Shown: one piece after another, positions 1 through 9,892 of the stretch | How positions within the stretch are numbered: the stretch's first letter is position 1 | Layout of the letters: every line of letters starts with the position of its first letter | DNA from: Trichomonas vaginalis G3 | Lineage: Eukaryota; Parabasalia; Trichomonadida; Trichomonadidae | DNA: 64,000 nt | Direction: 5' to 3' | Assembly (NCBI RefSeq): GCF_026262505.1 | Contig: NC_067207.1 | Location: forward strand, 21,916,082 to 21,980,081 | Program-made: the position numbers and the translations under genes | The notes under the pieces: model-generated | What the model was told of the DNA's origin: nothing | Seen by the model: the letters and a program-made list of their open reading frames with translations, nothing else | Databases searched by the model: none

Positions 1-1701
1 TGCTTCAACAGAGATAAGATATTGAACAACAGGAAGTTTAGCATTTCTTGAAGCAGATATGAGCGGAGTGCATCCATCATTATTCTTTGCTTCTTTATTA
101 GCTCCGATTGAGACAAGGTATTTGACAACTTCAAGATGACCACCAGTTGATGCACAAATGAGTGGTGTGTATCCATTGTCACTCTTAGCTTCTTTATCAG
201 CATGAATAGAGTCAAGATACTTAACAACTTCAATATGCCCGTTAGATGATGCAAGGATGAGTGGAGTGAATCCATAGTTATCCTTTGTTTCTTTATTAGC
301 TCCAGAAGAAATGAGATATTGAGCAATTTCAAGATGGCCGTTTCTTGATGCATGTGAAAGAGGAGTGTTTCCGTTTTTGTCTCTTGCTTCTATGTTAGCA
401 CCATTAGAAACAAGGCATTTGACATTGTCAAATTTGTTATTAATTGAAGCATACATGAGTGGAGTATAACCATAATTATCCCTTGCTTCTTTATCAGCTC
501 CAGCAGAGATAAGATATTCGACAATTTCAAGATGACCTTTCGAAGCGGCATAAGTAAGTGGAGTGTATCCGTTTTTGTCCTTTGCTTCTTTATCAGCTCC
601 AACGGATTCGAGATATTTAACAACTTCAAGATGACCATTTCTTGATGCCCAAATGAGTGGTGTATATCCGTTTTTATCCTTAGCTTCTTTATCAGCACCG
701 ACAGAAATAAGATATTTAACAAGTTTAAGATTTCCTTTTTCGCTTGCAACTTGAAGAACATTCTTTCCATTTGAATCAGAGTCCTTATATTTCTTTTCAA
801 CGAGTCCTTCCTTTTGTAAGTAAGACATGATATAAAGATTTCCTTTTTCAAGTATTTCGCAAAAGAATTTATAGACATTTTCTAATTCTGGCAGCTGCGA
901 ATCCCAAACTAATTCTTCTGAATTTGTATAACGATGATAAATCCGATCGTCATTTGTTCTTGATCTTATTAAAGAATCATGAAGGGATTTGATGACATCG
1001 AGGTAGTTGTTTGCATTACTTGTGTTAAGAATAGTATTGATGATTTCCTCGCTGCAAAACTCTAAATGAACGTGTTCAATCAATGGGAAGAAAATTTTGT
1101 TTTCTTCTGAGAGAGAAATGATTAATCTGGCTAAAAAGTCTTCATCACTTATTACTAACTTTGAATTGTTAAGAATTTGTTGAAGAGTATCAAATCCGAA
1201 ATTTTTCAGATTTGATATGAGTTGTTTTTCCTCAAATTCGAAGAAATGTGATGAAATATATTCTATACACTCTTTTGTTTTTTCTTTTATTGAAAACTCA
1301 ACGTAAAACTCAAGTAATTGAAAACAATTAGTTAAATCAATTGTTAACTTATCAATGATGTACGTTTTGTATAAATCCTTAAGTTCATTGATCTGAAGCT
1401 TTACTCCGATATGGAAGAGATCCTTTAAAATAGCATCATCAGCGTTAAATTCTGCTTTTTTCAATTGAAGGATATCCTCTAAGATGTTATATGTATTCGG
1501 TGATTCAAAATAACTATAAATTTCGACTATGTCAATATTTTTATTTAAAAGATAACGGGAGTGGATATCTGGCGAAAATGCAATTAAAAAGTATTTATTG
1601 AGCGTGAATTTGACATTATTGATGTTTAAAGTAATTTTTTCATTGGGCCGACAGTCATTGATTCTTTGAAGAATTGGACTGTCAAGCTGAATTGATATCA
1701 T
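1..1701 (-). CDS. BTB-like/ankyrin-repeat protein, 3' part beyond the left edge
   Basis: The frame is open for 567 codons from an ATG at 1701 (start MISIQLDSP) to the window edge, so the C-terminus is missing. Residues 1-~285 form a helical N-terminal region with a BTB-like beginning, including LNKYFLIAFSPDIHS near residue 30. From about residue 320 there are eight 33-residue ankyrin repeats of the pattern DKNGYTPLIWASRNGHLEVV, the last one cut by the edge. Ankyrin repeats are protein-binding scaffolds. A BTB-like head could recruit a cullin ligase, but that is inference. This is a typical expanded trichomonad family, related to the gene at 61456-63105. No upstream in-frame ATG is present. 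The repeats are very alike at DNA level (99-bp unit), so the gene is prone to unequal recombination. Confidence 0.85.
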   Translation of the reverse strand, partial: MISIQLDSPILQRINDCRPNEKITLNINNVKFTLNKYFLIAFSPDIHSRYLLNKNIDIVEIYSYFESPNTYNILEDILQLKKAEFNADDAILKDLFHIGVKLQINELKDLYKTYIIDKLTIDLTNCFQLLEFYVEFSIKEKTKECIEYISSHFFEFEEKQLISNLKNFGFDTLQQILNNSKLVISDEDFLARLIISLSEENKIFFPLIEHVHLEFCSEEIINTILNTSNANNYLDVIKSLHDSLIRSRTNDDRIYHRYTNSEELVWDSQLPELENVYKFFCEILEKGNLYIMSYLQKEGLVEKKYKDSDSNGKNVLQVASEKGNLKLVKYLISVGADKEAKDKNGYTPLIWASRNGHLEVVKYLESVGADKEAKDKNGYTPLTYAASKGHLEIVEYLISAGADKEARDNYGYTPLMYASINNKFDNVKCLVSNGANIEARDKNGNTPLSHASRNGHLEIAQYLISSGANKETKDNYGFTPLILASSNGHIEVVKYLDSIHADKEAKSDNGYTPLICASTGGHLEVVKYLVSIGANKEAKNNDGCTPLISASRNAKLPVVQYLISVEA

Positions 1702-2223
1702 TGTTTTGCTATTATTAGTTTTCCATAAAACCGCTTTATTTTGAGAACGAGTAGAATTTATCTGTACAATTTTTACGTGAAAAGGCTTGAATTATTGTAG
1801 GCATCTATTACTGTTACACCAGTACTAATTTTAAATAAAACCGTAAAAGTGAAATTGTAAGTTAATATTTTTAATTAACATTCGAAAATGAAAATATTTT
1901 GTCACAATTAAACGATAATTATCAAATCAAAATTTTTCATTGGCAATTCAAAACATTTGAAGTCATTGGCATCCCTGTATAATATAAATACTATTATGTC
2001 AATATTTTTTTGAATGGTGTAAAAATTACACTCTGTCATTTTTTAATGAGAAATCTTGTCTTATGCAAATTTATCCAAGCATTAGGAATCATTCCTAATT
2101 ATAATCTTGTAGTAGAAAGTAAAAATAATAGAGTTTGAATGATATAAGTGATAATTCTTTTAGAATATAGTTATAAAATAAAAGTGAAATAGAAATAATA
2201 TACTTCTTATGAATTTTTGAAGC
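1702..2223. other. intergenic spacer, 522 bp
   Basis: This AT-rich spacer lies between the 5' end of the BTB-like/ankyrin gene and the 3' end of the 1630-residue gene, both on the minus strand. I see no open frame, RNA gene or clear repeat in it. It should hold the promoter of the left gene and the 3' end of the right one. Confidence 0.6.
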
Positions 2224-5200
2224 TTATTGTGCGATAGTGAAAGCTCTGCATTCTTGGAATGGCTCAACACAAATCACACACTTGGAGTGAATTGACGAGA
2301 CCTTTCTTCTCATTATTGCTGATTGTGGAAGAGAAGCTGGAATCGAAACTGCAATTGAACCCAAAGCCTTGACGATTGGTTCTGTTGCAGCACCAATCCA
2401 GAACTCAATAGACTCGATGTCTTCAAGAACTGTTCCTCTGATTTCGATCAATAGATAATCTGCAGCATTCAACAAACCTTGTGTTGCCCAAATCAATGAT
2501 CTGATTTCTCTGGCCTTTGGTTTGATCTGCATCTGAAGGACTTTGTTCTTTACTGTCAACAATGTTTGGGCTGAGCATTCATATGAAGAGCAGACAGCTT
2601 GAACAAGAACACGTCTTGGAGCAGAGCATTTAGCTTTGTCAGTTTCGACTTTCAAATTGTCTCTGGCGATGTAAAGTAACTTAGCAAGTCTTGAGAGAAT
2701 AGAAAGAGAAACTTCCATAGCTGTTTGCTGTGATTCCATGCATGCCTGGGAGTCAAGTTGTTCCATCAATACGAGATGTCTGTTTGTGGTTGAAATGGAG
2801 ATTCTGACCTTCTGCAAACAGTGTCTTGCTTGTGTAGAATACAATCTCTGAGAACCAATTTCTGCATGCAATTTGATGGTGGAAATCAACTCAATGTAGT
2901 AATTCTGCAAGTTGAAAACGTGTTGAAGGAAGAAATCATCTCTGTTTTCAATTGTCAATGCAGACTGGCAGAAGTTAACTACATTTGATGACAAAAGTAA
3001 TGTCAAGTTGCAGAGTTTCTCTGGGTTGTAGTCTCCGTCCTGAAGCATGTTGCTGTACTCAAGGAAGTTGTCTGAAACAACGTCCAAGTTACGCTTGACC
3101 TGAGCTGTTTGAGTGACAACACTAGAGAATGGATCCAACTTAACTTCTCTAACAGCAACAATAGCTTGTTCCATTCTTTCGATGTATTCTGATTCTAATC
3201 TGAAGAATCTGACATCAGCTTCAGCATAGAAGTTCTGAATGATTTCCATTATTCTTGCCAAGAACTTGGATTCTGATTGGATGACAGGCATAAGGTCAAA
3301 CTGCATATCTTCATGAGCAGCCTTGTGTGATCTGATGACATCTTTGAGTGCCATTGCAGCTGGGACTGAAGGGAACTTCGGGAAGAATGCAATGTTTACT
3401 GTTAACTGTCTCATGTCAGATGATAAAGCCGATTCATTGAATTGAACATCTGGAGTTAAATGGCTTAAATTAAGTTCAGTAACTCTTGCAAGAACTTTGC
3501 ATGTTTGTGCAAAGATCATCAATCGCTTCTGAGCGAACTCTGAGTAAACAGCTTTATCGTTATATGAAGATTGAATTGCGTTCAACTTCTTGATGTGTTG
3601 TGTGACAACTTTTCTGACTTCAGTAACATCATCCAATTCTAAAGCGTCCTCAATCAAAGGAGCCAAATAAATCAATGACTGGCAGTATGTGATGACTAAG
3701 CTGAACAAAACATCAGTTGACTTTGTTGATAAGTTGTAGTTTCTTGACAAAGCGTCTGTCTGTGCTGCTGATAAACGTAAAATCTGTCTTTGCAATTTGT
3801 CAGAAATTGACTTATCTGATGCTTCATCTTGTGGCATTGCATCTGAGATGTGTGATTTGATTTCAGCAGGATTATCAATGAAACCATTAACATATGGCTT
3901 GAGATCAATGATAATTGTTGTCTTTTGCTGCTGCATCTGATCACCAGAGATTGGCTTGATCGAAATTGGCTGCAATCCTTGGAATATTGGTTGCTGTGTT
4001 TGCTTGTTGCTTTCGAGACCTTGTCTTCTGAGTTTGTTTGGAGTGTCAGTCAAATAATCAATTGTGATCTGCAAGTTTGTTGTTGTTCTTGTGTAATTAG
4101 CTGTGACAGGAACAAGGAAATTGAAATCGCTTCTCTCGAAGACTCTGATATTCTTTCCGATGTTGATTAAATGGACATCGGCTGCATCATATCTTGATGG
4201 GTTTCTTAACATGACATCGGAAACTTCTTCGATAGAAATAAGCGATAATCTGAATTTCTCGATCTGTGAAGCCCATTTCAAGCAGAAATCAGATGATGTT
4301 GGAGTTGCAGATGTATCTTGAGAAGCAGATCTGAATTGCTTCTCCAACATATCTAAATCTTCGACATTCTGCTTTAAGAGTGGTAAAAGATCTGGTTCCT
4401 TTTCACTGTCTTGTACACGCATGTTCAACAAGTTATAGCGAGCAGCTGTTGTGAATTCGTGGAATTCAATGATTGCTTCAACTTGTTCTTTATTTTTGAT
4501 GTTTGGAACAGCAGCTTCAACCTTGTTTGTAATATCTCCAAGCTGTTGACAGAATCTGTCTGCATCGCATGATTTAAGATGAACATTCTTGACATTGAGT
4601 TCTGTGATGATCTGGGTGATCAATGTGTCAGAGAGACCAACAATGCTTGCAACTGACATTACTTTGAGCTTCTTTACAACTTGAAGTTTGCTTCTTGCAG
4701 CTTCCAAGTAACCGATCATTTGTGGTCTTGTTGTTAAGTCAGTCAATTCTGCTGTCTTGATATACAAGATGACTAAGTCAGCTGTGTTGATGAGTGTCTT
4801 ATGAGTGATGACAAGAATCGAACGATTTGTTTCTCTATCGATTGACTGAGCGATTGGACCGAATGAAGACCAGTGAGATCTTGCTTCACCGATGTATTTC
4901 AAGTTCTGCAAGCAAACAACATTATCATGTGCTGAGTTAATGATCTCGATGTTCTGAAGCATCTCTGTGTAGTACCTCTTCCAATCAGCAACTTCCTGTG
5001 CGTTGATGTTGGATAATTTGTGGTTCTTGAGATCCTCTTCAGCGTAGTTAAGGGAAATGATGATTATTCTTAAGAGATCAGTAACATGATTGATGGCATC
5101 TCTTGGAGATTCCCAGCTCTTCTCTTGCAATTGTTCGACAACTTCATCGTTTGCATGTGAAAGTGATGTCAATAAGTCAATTGCAACTTTAATTGATTCA

Positions 5201-7116
5201 GAATCAGGCTTCTTCTCTTGAGTGATTTTAACAAGTTGTGGAGCAGCGTTGAATGTTGATTGCCACTTGCAGAAGAAGAATGCCTTTTCTTCGATAGAGT
5301 TGTTCTCTATTTCTTGGTATTCTTCGCGACATTTTTGGAGCTGAACAATAGAATCTTCGAGTTGTTCCTCTGCGTAATCTGGATCGTATGCTTCAATTTC
5401 TGGAGCAACAAGGACATCTTCGATCTTCTTGATTCTCATTGACTTGAAGTCATGAGAAGAAGAGAAGATATTCGACATTGAACCAGAAAGGAAACCAAGC
5501 TTAGAACGCTTAGCGGAGTGGCTTTTGAGCTTGTCAAGAGAGACAGCAGGAGCACGTGGTTGTCTGATCTGCTTTGAGATAGTTTGTGAATGCCAAGAAC
5601 TGAAATTGGGGATCTTAATTGGTTGTGGATAGAGATCTGGATTGATATGATCTCTATCATAAAGTGGCTGTTCAGGTGCTGACTGCGATAACAGTGGGGA
5701 ACTGTCTGTATCATCGACCATCTGCGATTGTTCATTTTCGAGTGGACCTGTGCGCTCAAAGTTGAATGTAACATGAGGGAATGTTGAATTATGCAAATCT
5801 AACCCTTGTTCCTCTGATGGATCCAATAAAATAGATTTACGCTTTTGTTTAAGCATGAAAAGAGAAACAGATTGGGATCCAAGCTCATCGGGTTTCAATC
5901 TGAGTTGTCCATCTTTCTTCTTCATGAGAGAATCTGTTGAGGTTGCCCAATTTCCGATTGGCTTGTGCTCATCTTCTCCAGGACCCGATCTTAATTCTGA
6001 TAGAGAGATCGGGGCTCCAGAATCTTCTGCTTTTGGCTTTGTTTCGGCCAAAGAGATCTGGGCATCACGTGATTTGACAGGATTATCATCTTGTGGCTGA
6101 GCACCTTCACTACGGCGTGGCTTTTTATGGCTCTTTGCATCTGGGTTAACTTCTTCAATGTAGTCTTTGGCAATTTGTTCTCCATCTTGGAAAAGTTGAA
6201 CATTTTCGGCCAAGACGCCAAGATAGAAAGCCAAATTAGTATTAAATTCCATTGCATGATCGATAATTGAAACTTTATAGACCAAATTGTTAATAAGTCT
6301 CATTGCGGTGATAAATGTTCTGCGGCATGTTCTATAAATATCCATTGTCATTGTCTTCTCATTCTGAATGACAGGCTTGATTGCGGCTTTGATCGCCTTT
6401 CTCTGGGATTCAAGTTCTGTCATAATTGGTTGAACTCTTGAATCCTTGACATCAGCGATATTAACCTGCCTCATCATAATTTTGATGTCTTTGCAAGTCT
6501 GATGAATGGTTCTTGCAACAGTCATGAAAGGCTGTGGCCTGAATTTTTCTGGATTCTTTTCTTTCATAAAACCATGCTCATCCTTAAGGAACTGTATGAT
6601 ATTATCATGTGATGTGGAAAATTCAGCAATAGAATTCAAGTCGACTTTGTTATTCTTCATTTCTAAGATTAAGATTGTCGAATAATAGATAATTCCAGCA
6701 TATTTCCAGCAGAAGTTATAGACTGCATCTTCTTGATTCTCTGGGAATGGAAGACTTTCTTCAGCCTCTTTAATAATTGGCCAAATTTTATTATATTCTT
6801 CAACGACGATGTCTTTGTTAGATCTGATATCCATTCCAATTGGGCGGATGTTGAAAATAAACGGATGGAAAGATGCAAAGCCTATAAAATCTCGAATAGT
6901 AAGTTTGATAATAATAAGTGTCGCAACGATTCTTTTACGCGTAATTGTTGTCTTGGATACTGTTGTTGTTCTAGAAAAATGCGTTGATTCTTGAGATGTT
7001 GTAGTTGTTTTCAAAAATCTTTTTCCATTGATAATAACAACTTCCCCTGATTGAGCCGACTGTGCATCTGAGCTTCCTGAAGAGGATGTTGTAACAGTTA
7101 CTTTCTCTTGTGACAT
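2224..7116 (-). CDS. large helical cytoskeletal-type protein, possibly talin/vinculin-like
   Basis: An uninterrupted frame of 1630 residues starts at ATG 7116 and ends in TAA. The first ~60 residues are Ser/Thr-rich. Residues ~100-330 look alpha-helical, and ~335-560 are polar and probably disordered, rich in Ser, Pro, Asp and Lys. From ~590 to the C-terminus the protein is almost wholly amphipathic helix, with repeated Ala/Leu/Gln-rich segments such as LLNAADYLLIEIRG and ALKDVIRSHKAAHEDM. That pattern resembles the helical bundles of talin, vinculin or alpha-catenin rods. The C-terminus holds a small CVIC...EC cysteine cluster. No FERM head is recognisable. Third codon positions are visibly richer in G/C than in neighbours such as the HECT genes, which may mean higher expression. 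The talin/vinculin assignment is inference from helix pattern only. Mobile element copy 1 begins 110 bp upstream of the ATG. Confidence 0.75.
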   Translation of the reverse strand: MSQEKVTVTTSSSGSSDAQSAQSGEVVIINGKRFLKTTTTSQESTHFSRTTTVSKTTITRKRIVATLIIIKLTIRDFIGFASFHPFIFNIRPIGMDIRSNKDIVVEEYNKIWPIIKEAEESLPFPENQEDAVYNFCWKYAGIIYYSTILILEMKNNKVDLNSIAEFSTSHDNIIQFLKDEHGFMKEKNPEKFRPQPFMTVARTIHQTCKDIKIMMRQVNIADVKDSRVQPIMTELESQRKAIKAAIKPVIQNEKTMTMDIYRTCRRTFITAMRLINNLVYKVSIIDHAMEFNTNLAFYLGVLAENVQLFQDGEQIAKDYIEEVNPDAKSHKKPRRSEGAQPQDDNPVKSRDAQISLAETKPKAEDSGAPISLSELRSGPGEDEHKPIGNWATSTDSLMKKKDGQLRLKPDELGSQSVSLFMLKQKRKSILLDPSEEQGLDLHNSTFPHVTFNFERTGPLENEQSQMVDDTDSSPLLSQSAPEQPLYDRDHINPDLYPQPIKIPNFSSWHSQTISKQIRQPRAPAVSLDKLKSHSAKRSKLGFLSGSMSNIFSSSHDFKSMRIKKIEDVLVAPEIEAYDPDYAEEQLEDSIVQLQKCREEYQEIENNSIEEKAFFFCKWQSTFNAAPQLVKITQEKKPDSESIKVAIDLLTSLSHANDEVVEQLQEKSWESPRDAINHVTDLLRIIIISLNYAEEDLKNHKLSNINAQEVADWKRYYTEMLQNIEIINSAHDNVVCLQNLKYIGEARSHWSSFGPIAQSIDRETNRSILVITHKTLINTADLVILYIKTAELTDLTTRPQMIGYLEAARSKLQVVKKLKVMSVASIVGLSDTLITQIITELNVKNVHLKSCDADRFCQQLGDITNKVEAAVPNIKNKEQVEAIIEFHEFTTAARYNLLNMRVQDSEKEPDLLPLLKQNVEDLDMLEKQFRSASQDTSATPTSSDFCLKWASQIEKFRLSLISIEEVSDVMLRNPSRYDAADVHLINIGKNIRVFERSDFNFLVPVTANYTRTTTNLQITIDYLTDTPNKLRRQGLESNKQTQQPIFQGLQPISIKPISGDQMQQQKTTIIIDLKPYVNGFIDNPAEIKSHISDAMPQDEASDKSISDKLQRQILRLSAAQTDALSRNYNLSTKSTDVLFSLVITYCQSLIYLAPLIEDALELDDVTEVRKVVTQHIKKLNAIQSSYNDKAVYSEFAQKRLMIFAQTCKVLARVTELNLSHLTPDVQFNESALSSDMRQLTVNIAFFPKFPSVPAAMALKDVIRSHKAAHEDMQFDLMPVIQSESKFLARIMEIIQNFYAEADVRFFRLESEYIERMEQAIVAVREVKLDPFSSVVTQTAQVKRNLDVVSDNFLEYSNMLQDGDYNPEKLCNLTLLLSSNVVNFCQSALTIENRDDFFLQHVFNLQNYYIELISTIKLHAEIGSQRLYSTQARHCLQKVRISISTTNRHLVLMEQLDSQACMESQQTAMEVSLSILSRLAKLLYIARDNLKVETDKAKCSAPRRVLVQAVCSSYECSAQTLLTVKNKVLQMQIKPKAREIRSLIWATQGLLNAADYLLIEIRGTVLEDIESIEFWIGAATEPIVKALGSIAVSIPASLPQSAIMRRKVSSIHSKCVICVEPFQECRAFTIAQ

Positions 7117-7226
7117 AAATTAAAAGATATTCAGATTTTTTGAAATTGAATACAACTTTACAAAAAATAAAGAAAATAAAATAAATTAATGCTCAATTTT
7201 TTTCTGACAAAAATTTATTAAACACT

Positions 7227-8481
7227 TGTTGTAAACAGAAATTCATCAAAAGTAACACCTCAGAAAAGCTAAAATATTGAATTTTTGGAACTTTTGATAG
7301 AGCACGTTTTTAAATATTAATTAAAGTAAATGTATATTTTGTAAAGATTCTTTTTAATAAAAAAATAAAATTTTGAAGAAGAACACAAAATCTTCTGAAA
7401 AATAATATCACATAAACTCATATCATTTTCTAATATATAACTATTTTATATAAAAATCAAATTCAATGATCTTAAAAGCGAATGATAAACCTCAAAATTT
7501 ACGAATATAATGAGTGGGAATATAATGCTTATCTATCATAAAACCATATGAAATATCAATTTTTGCTTTACGCCTAATTTTTGACGACAATTAGCAAAAA
7601 ATGTTAAATGTTAACACTCAGTCCATTTGAATATGAAAAATAAAATTGACTTTGATTAAATGTTTTTATTTATCATGCAATTCTTCTTGCGACCAAAGAT
7701 TTGAATAAAAGTTCAAAAAATAAGATAGCTTAAAAAATAATATACGGTAGTGTTTACTAATAGATGAATAGTATATAAATTCTATTAAAATGGATTTGAT
7801 CCAAAAAAATATAAAACCAAAAATAATTGTTATAATTTAAATGAAGAAGTAATTTAAAACGATTTTATTTATGATCAAATTTTATATATTTTTTTGGATC
7901 AAATCCATTTTAATAGAATTTATATACTATTCATCTATTAGTAAACACTACCGTATATTATTTTTTAAGCTATCTTATTTTTTGAACTTTTATTCAAATC
8001 TTTGGTCGCAAGAAGAATTGCATGATAAATAAAAACATTTAATCAAAGTCAATTTTATTTTTCATATTCAAATGGACTGAGTGTTAACATTTAACATTTT
8101 TTGCTAATTGTCGTCAAAAATTAGGCGTAAAGCAAAAATTGATATTTCATATGGTTTTATGATAGATAAGCATTATATTCCCACTCATTATATTCGTAAA
8201 TTTTGAGGTTTATCATTCGCTTTTAAGATCATTGAATTTGATTTTTATATAAAATAGTTATATATTAGAAAATGATATGAGTTTATGTGATATTATTTTT
8301 CAGAAGATTTCATTCTATATGCCTATGAAAAGTACTCTCAAAACTAACTTTTTCCTAATTATAATTAAATCTAGAATATTGTATTATGTTTAGTATTATT
8401 TCATTTTTCTCATTCAATTTAGACTTTACAAATGTCAAAAAATTGAGAGCTGTCACTTTTGATGAATTTCTGTTTATTACA
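7227..8481. mobile_element. 1.25 kb non-autonomous DNA transposon-like element, copy 1
   Basis: The element has no usable open frame. It starts TGTTGTAAACAGAAATTC and ends GAATTTCTGTTTATTACA, giving ~30-bp imperfect terminal inverted repeats that continue inward as CATCAAAAGT(G/A)ACA. It is flanked by a 4-bp direct repeat, CACT (7223-7226 and 8482-8485), read as a target-site duplication. An almost identical copy lies in inverse orientation at 39763-41012 with a different 4-bp duplication, ATTT. Inside is a 0.92 kb near-perfect palindrome. TG...CA termini with 4-bp duplications fit integrase-type cut-and-paste elements such as the Ginger group better than Tc1/mariner (TA duplication) or Mutator-type (9 bp). 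The family assignment is tentative because no transposase is present. The insertion lies 110 bp upstream of the ATG at 7116. Confidence 0.85.
7388..8310. repeat. long inverted repeat (palindromic core of element copy 1)
   Basis: Two arms of about 425 bp each, 7388-7814 and 7884-8310, are almost perfect reverse complements around a ~70-bp AT-rich spacer. The arms start AAATCTTCTGAAAAATAATA and end at GGATTTGATCCAAAAAAATATA. A transcript through this region would fold into one very long hairpin. The arms lie well inside the terminal repeats of the element, so the palindrome is either a structural part of it or an older foldback element nested in it. Confidence 0.9.
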
Positions 8482-8485
8482 CACT

Positions 8486-9892
8486 CAAGTGTAGTCATAT
8501 ATATAATTTATTAACATTTTTGGTACGAAATTACCGAAAGATCTAAAAACGTGTCGGACCATATTTGAGCGCAAAATATTTAATTAAATTGTCTATTCCA
8601 TCCATACCACAATCAATAATACATGACAATTTCAAAAGGTTGAGGCTCGCAGATTCAAGATTTCATGAGTTTTAGATCATTTCAAGACCAGACATATCAT
8701 ATAATGAAATATTTATAGCACAATTCACATATAATTTATATGGAGGTACATTTTGTTCATCAAACAAACATTAGGAATCATGTTTTTTCACCAATTGATA
8801 TTCTCTCACTAAGACTATGAATTTCCTCAATTAACAAATCAATATCATTATCATATAGTTCGTTTACCATCAAATATATTCTAATTTTGGCTATGAATGT
8901 TTCTTCATCATATTCAATGAATTTTCTGAAGATTTAATACAAATCATTGAAAAATAGAATCACTCTATAAAATGCGAATCACATTCAAGCAGGAATGATA
9001 ATGATCAATCCAGAATCATCTTGAAATTTCCTTCATATTTTGATGAAACTCGTAATTTCCTATGGCACAATAGTCAAAACTAAATACTATGGCGATTAAT
9101 ATTTATAAAATTAAATATTTTAATTTCAGGTGTCCTGTTGGCTGAGTTATTTTGAAAACGAAATTAAAGTTCAAGCCTAAAATCTCACAAGTAATGCTTG
9201 ATGACACTTTTGCAAAAATGCCTAGCATCTAGACATCTTAAAGGTTTAGAAATAATTTCATCTCAAATATTAAGTTCGATTTAGTATGTATATATAAAGT
9301 TCTAATAATATACCTTTTTGAAAGCTCATTTTCTATTATTATAATCATCATATTAGTATTCTCGAACTGATTTTATTCAGTTGTTTACTTTAAAGCTGAA
9401 TAGTATAAGTGAATCCAGTTCAAGAGAGGTAATTTACTTAAAATTAAAATATTCCAATCTTCTCAGCAGCAAAATCGACATATTCTGAATAATATCCAAT
9501 TTTTAGGCTCCAGTATGATTTCAATCATATTTTTAGAATTAAAGTATTAAAATTGTTAAAACTCCTACAATATAGACCAAATATTCAATTCTTGAAAGCT
9601 GTCATGCCATTTTTGATTTTCCAGATAATTTTTTGAAGGGATTCAAAGCTTTTTTCTTTTGTTATCTTGGTGCTCTTAGCTTATTATCAAACATTCATCA
9701 ATTCTTGAAAATGAATTGTGTATCCAATTTTTTGAATTGAGATCACGACCATAATCAGAAAAGTGACACAAATCAGCGAAACCCATCAAAAAATATTAAT
9801 TATACTGTCATAAATAAAATCTTTTCTAAAACTGACACGAATTTGAATTCAATTTATTGTGTACTCTATCGTCGACCATCGCAAATTTATAC
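8486..9892. other. long spacer with no clear gene
   Basis: About 1.4 kb of AT-rich DNA separates the mobile element from the kinase gene. I find no long open frame, tRNA or repeat. Short coding-like stretches occur on the minus strand, one at 8778-8933 and a second, shorter one near 9595-9660, suggesting gene remnants. The last ~100 bp should contain the kinase promoter, but I see no convincing initiator box. Confidence 0.5.
8778..8933 (-). pseudogene. short coding-like remnant
   Basis: Fifty-one codons are open on the minus strand between an in-frame TAA (8934-8936) and a TGA. The peptide has normal protein composition, for example FIEYDEETFIAKIRIYLMV and LLIEEIHSLSERISIGEKT, and no suitable start. 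It may be the tail of a decayed gene. I cannot name a family, and chance is not excluded. Confidence 0.3.

Noticed and set aside
390-878. 162-codon minus-strand frame across the left ankyrin gene
   Set aside because: It is a shifted reading of the ankyrin repeats. The frame ending at 1 gives canonical ankyrin motifs throughout.
3696-6994. Several 60-112 codon frames on both strands inside the 1630-residue gene
   Set aside because: All overlap one uninterrupted frame with much better composition.
7227-8481. Mariner-type (TA duplication) reading of the mobile element
   Set aside because: TAAACAG near both ends suggests TA borders, but the two copies share several more bases outside it, and 4-bp duplications (CACT, ATTT) fit only the TG...CA borders.
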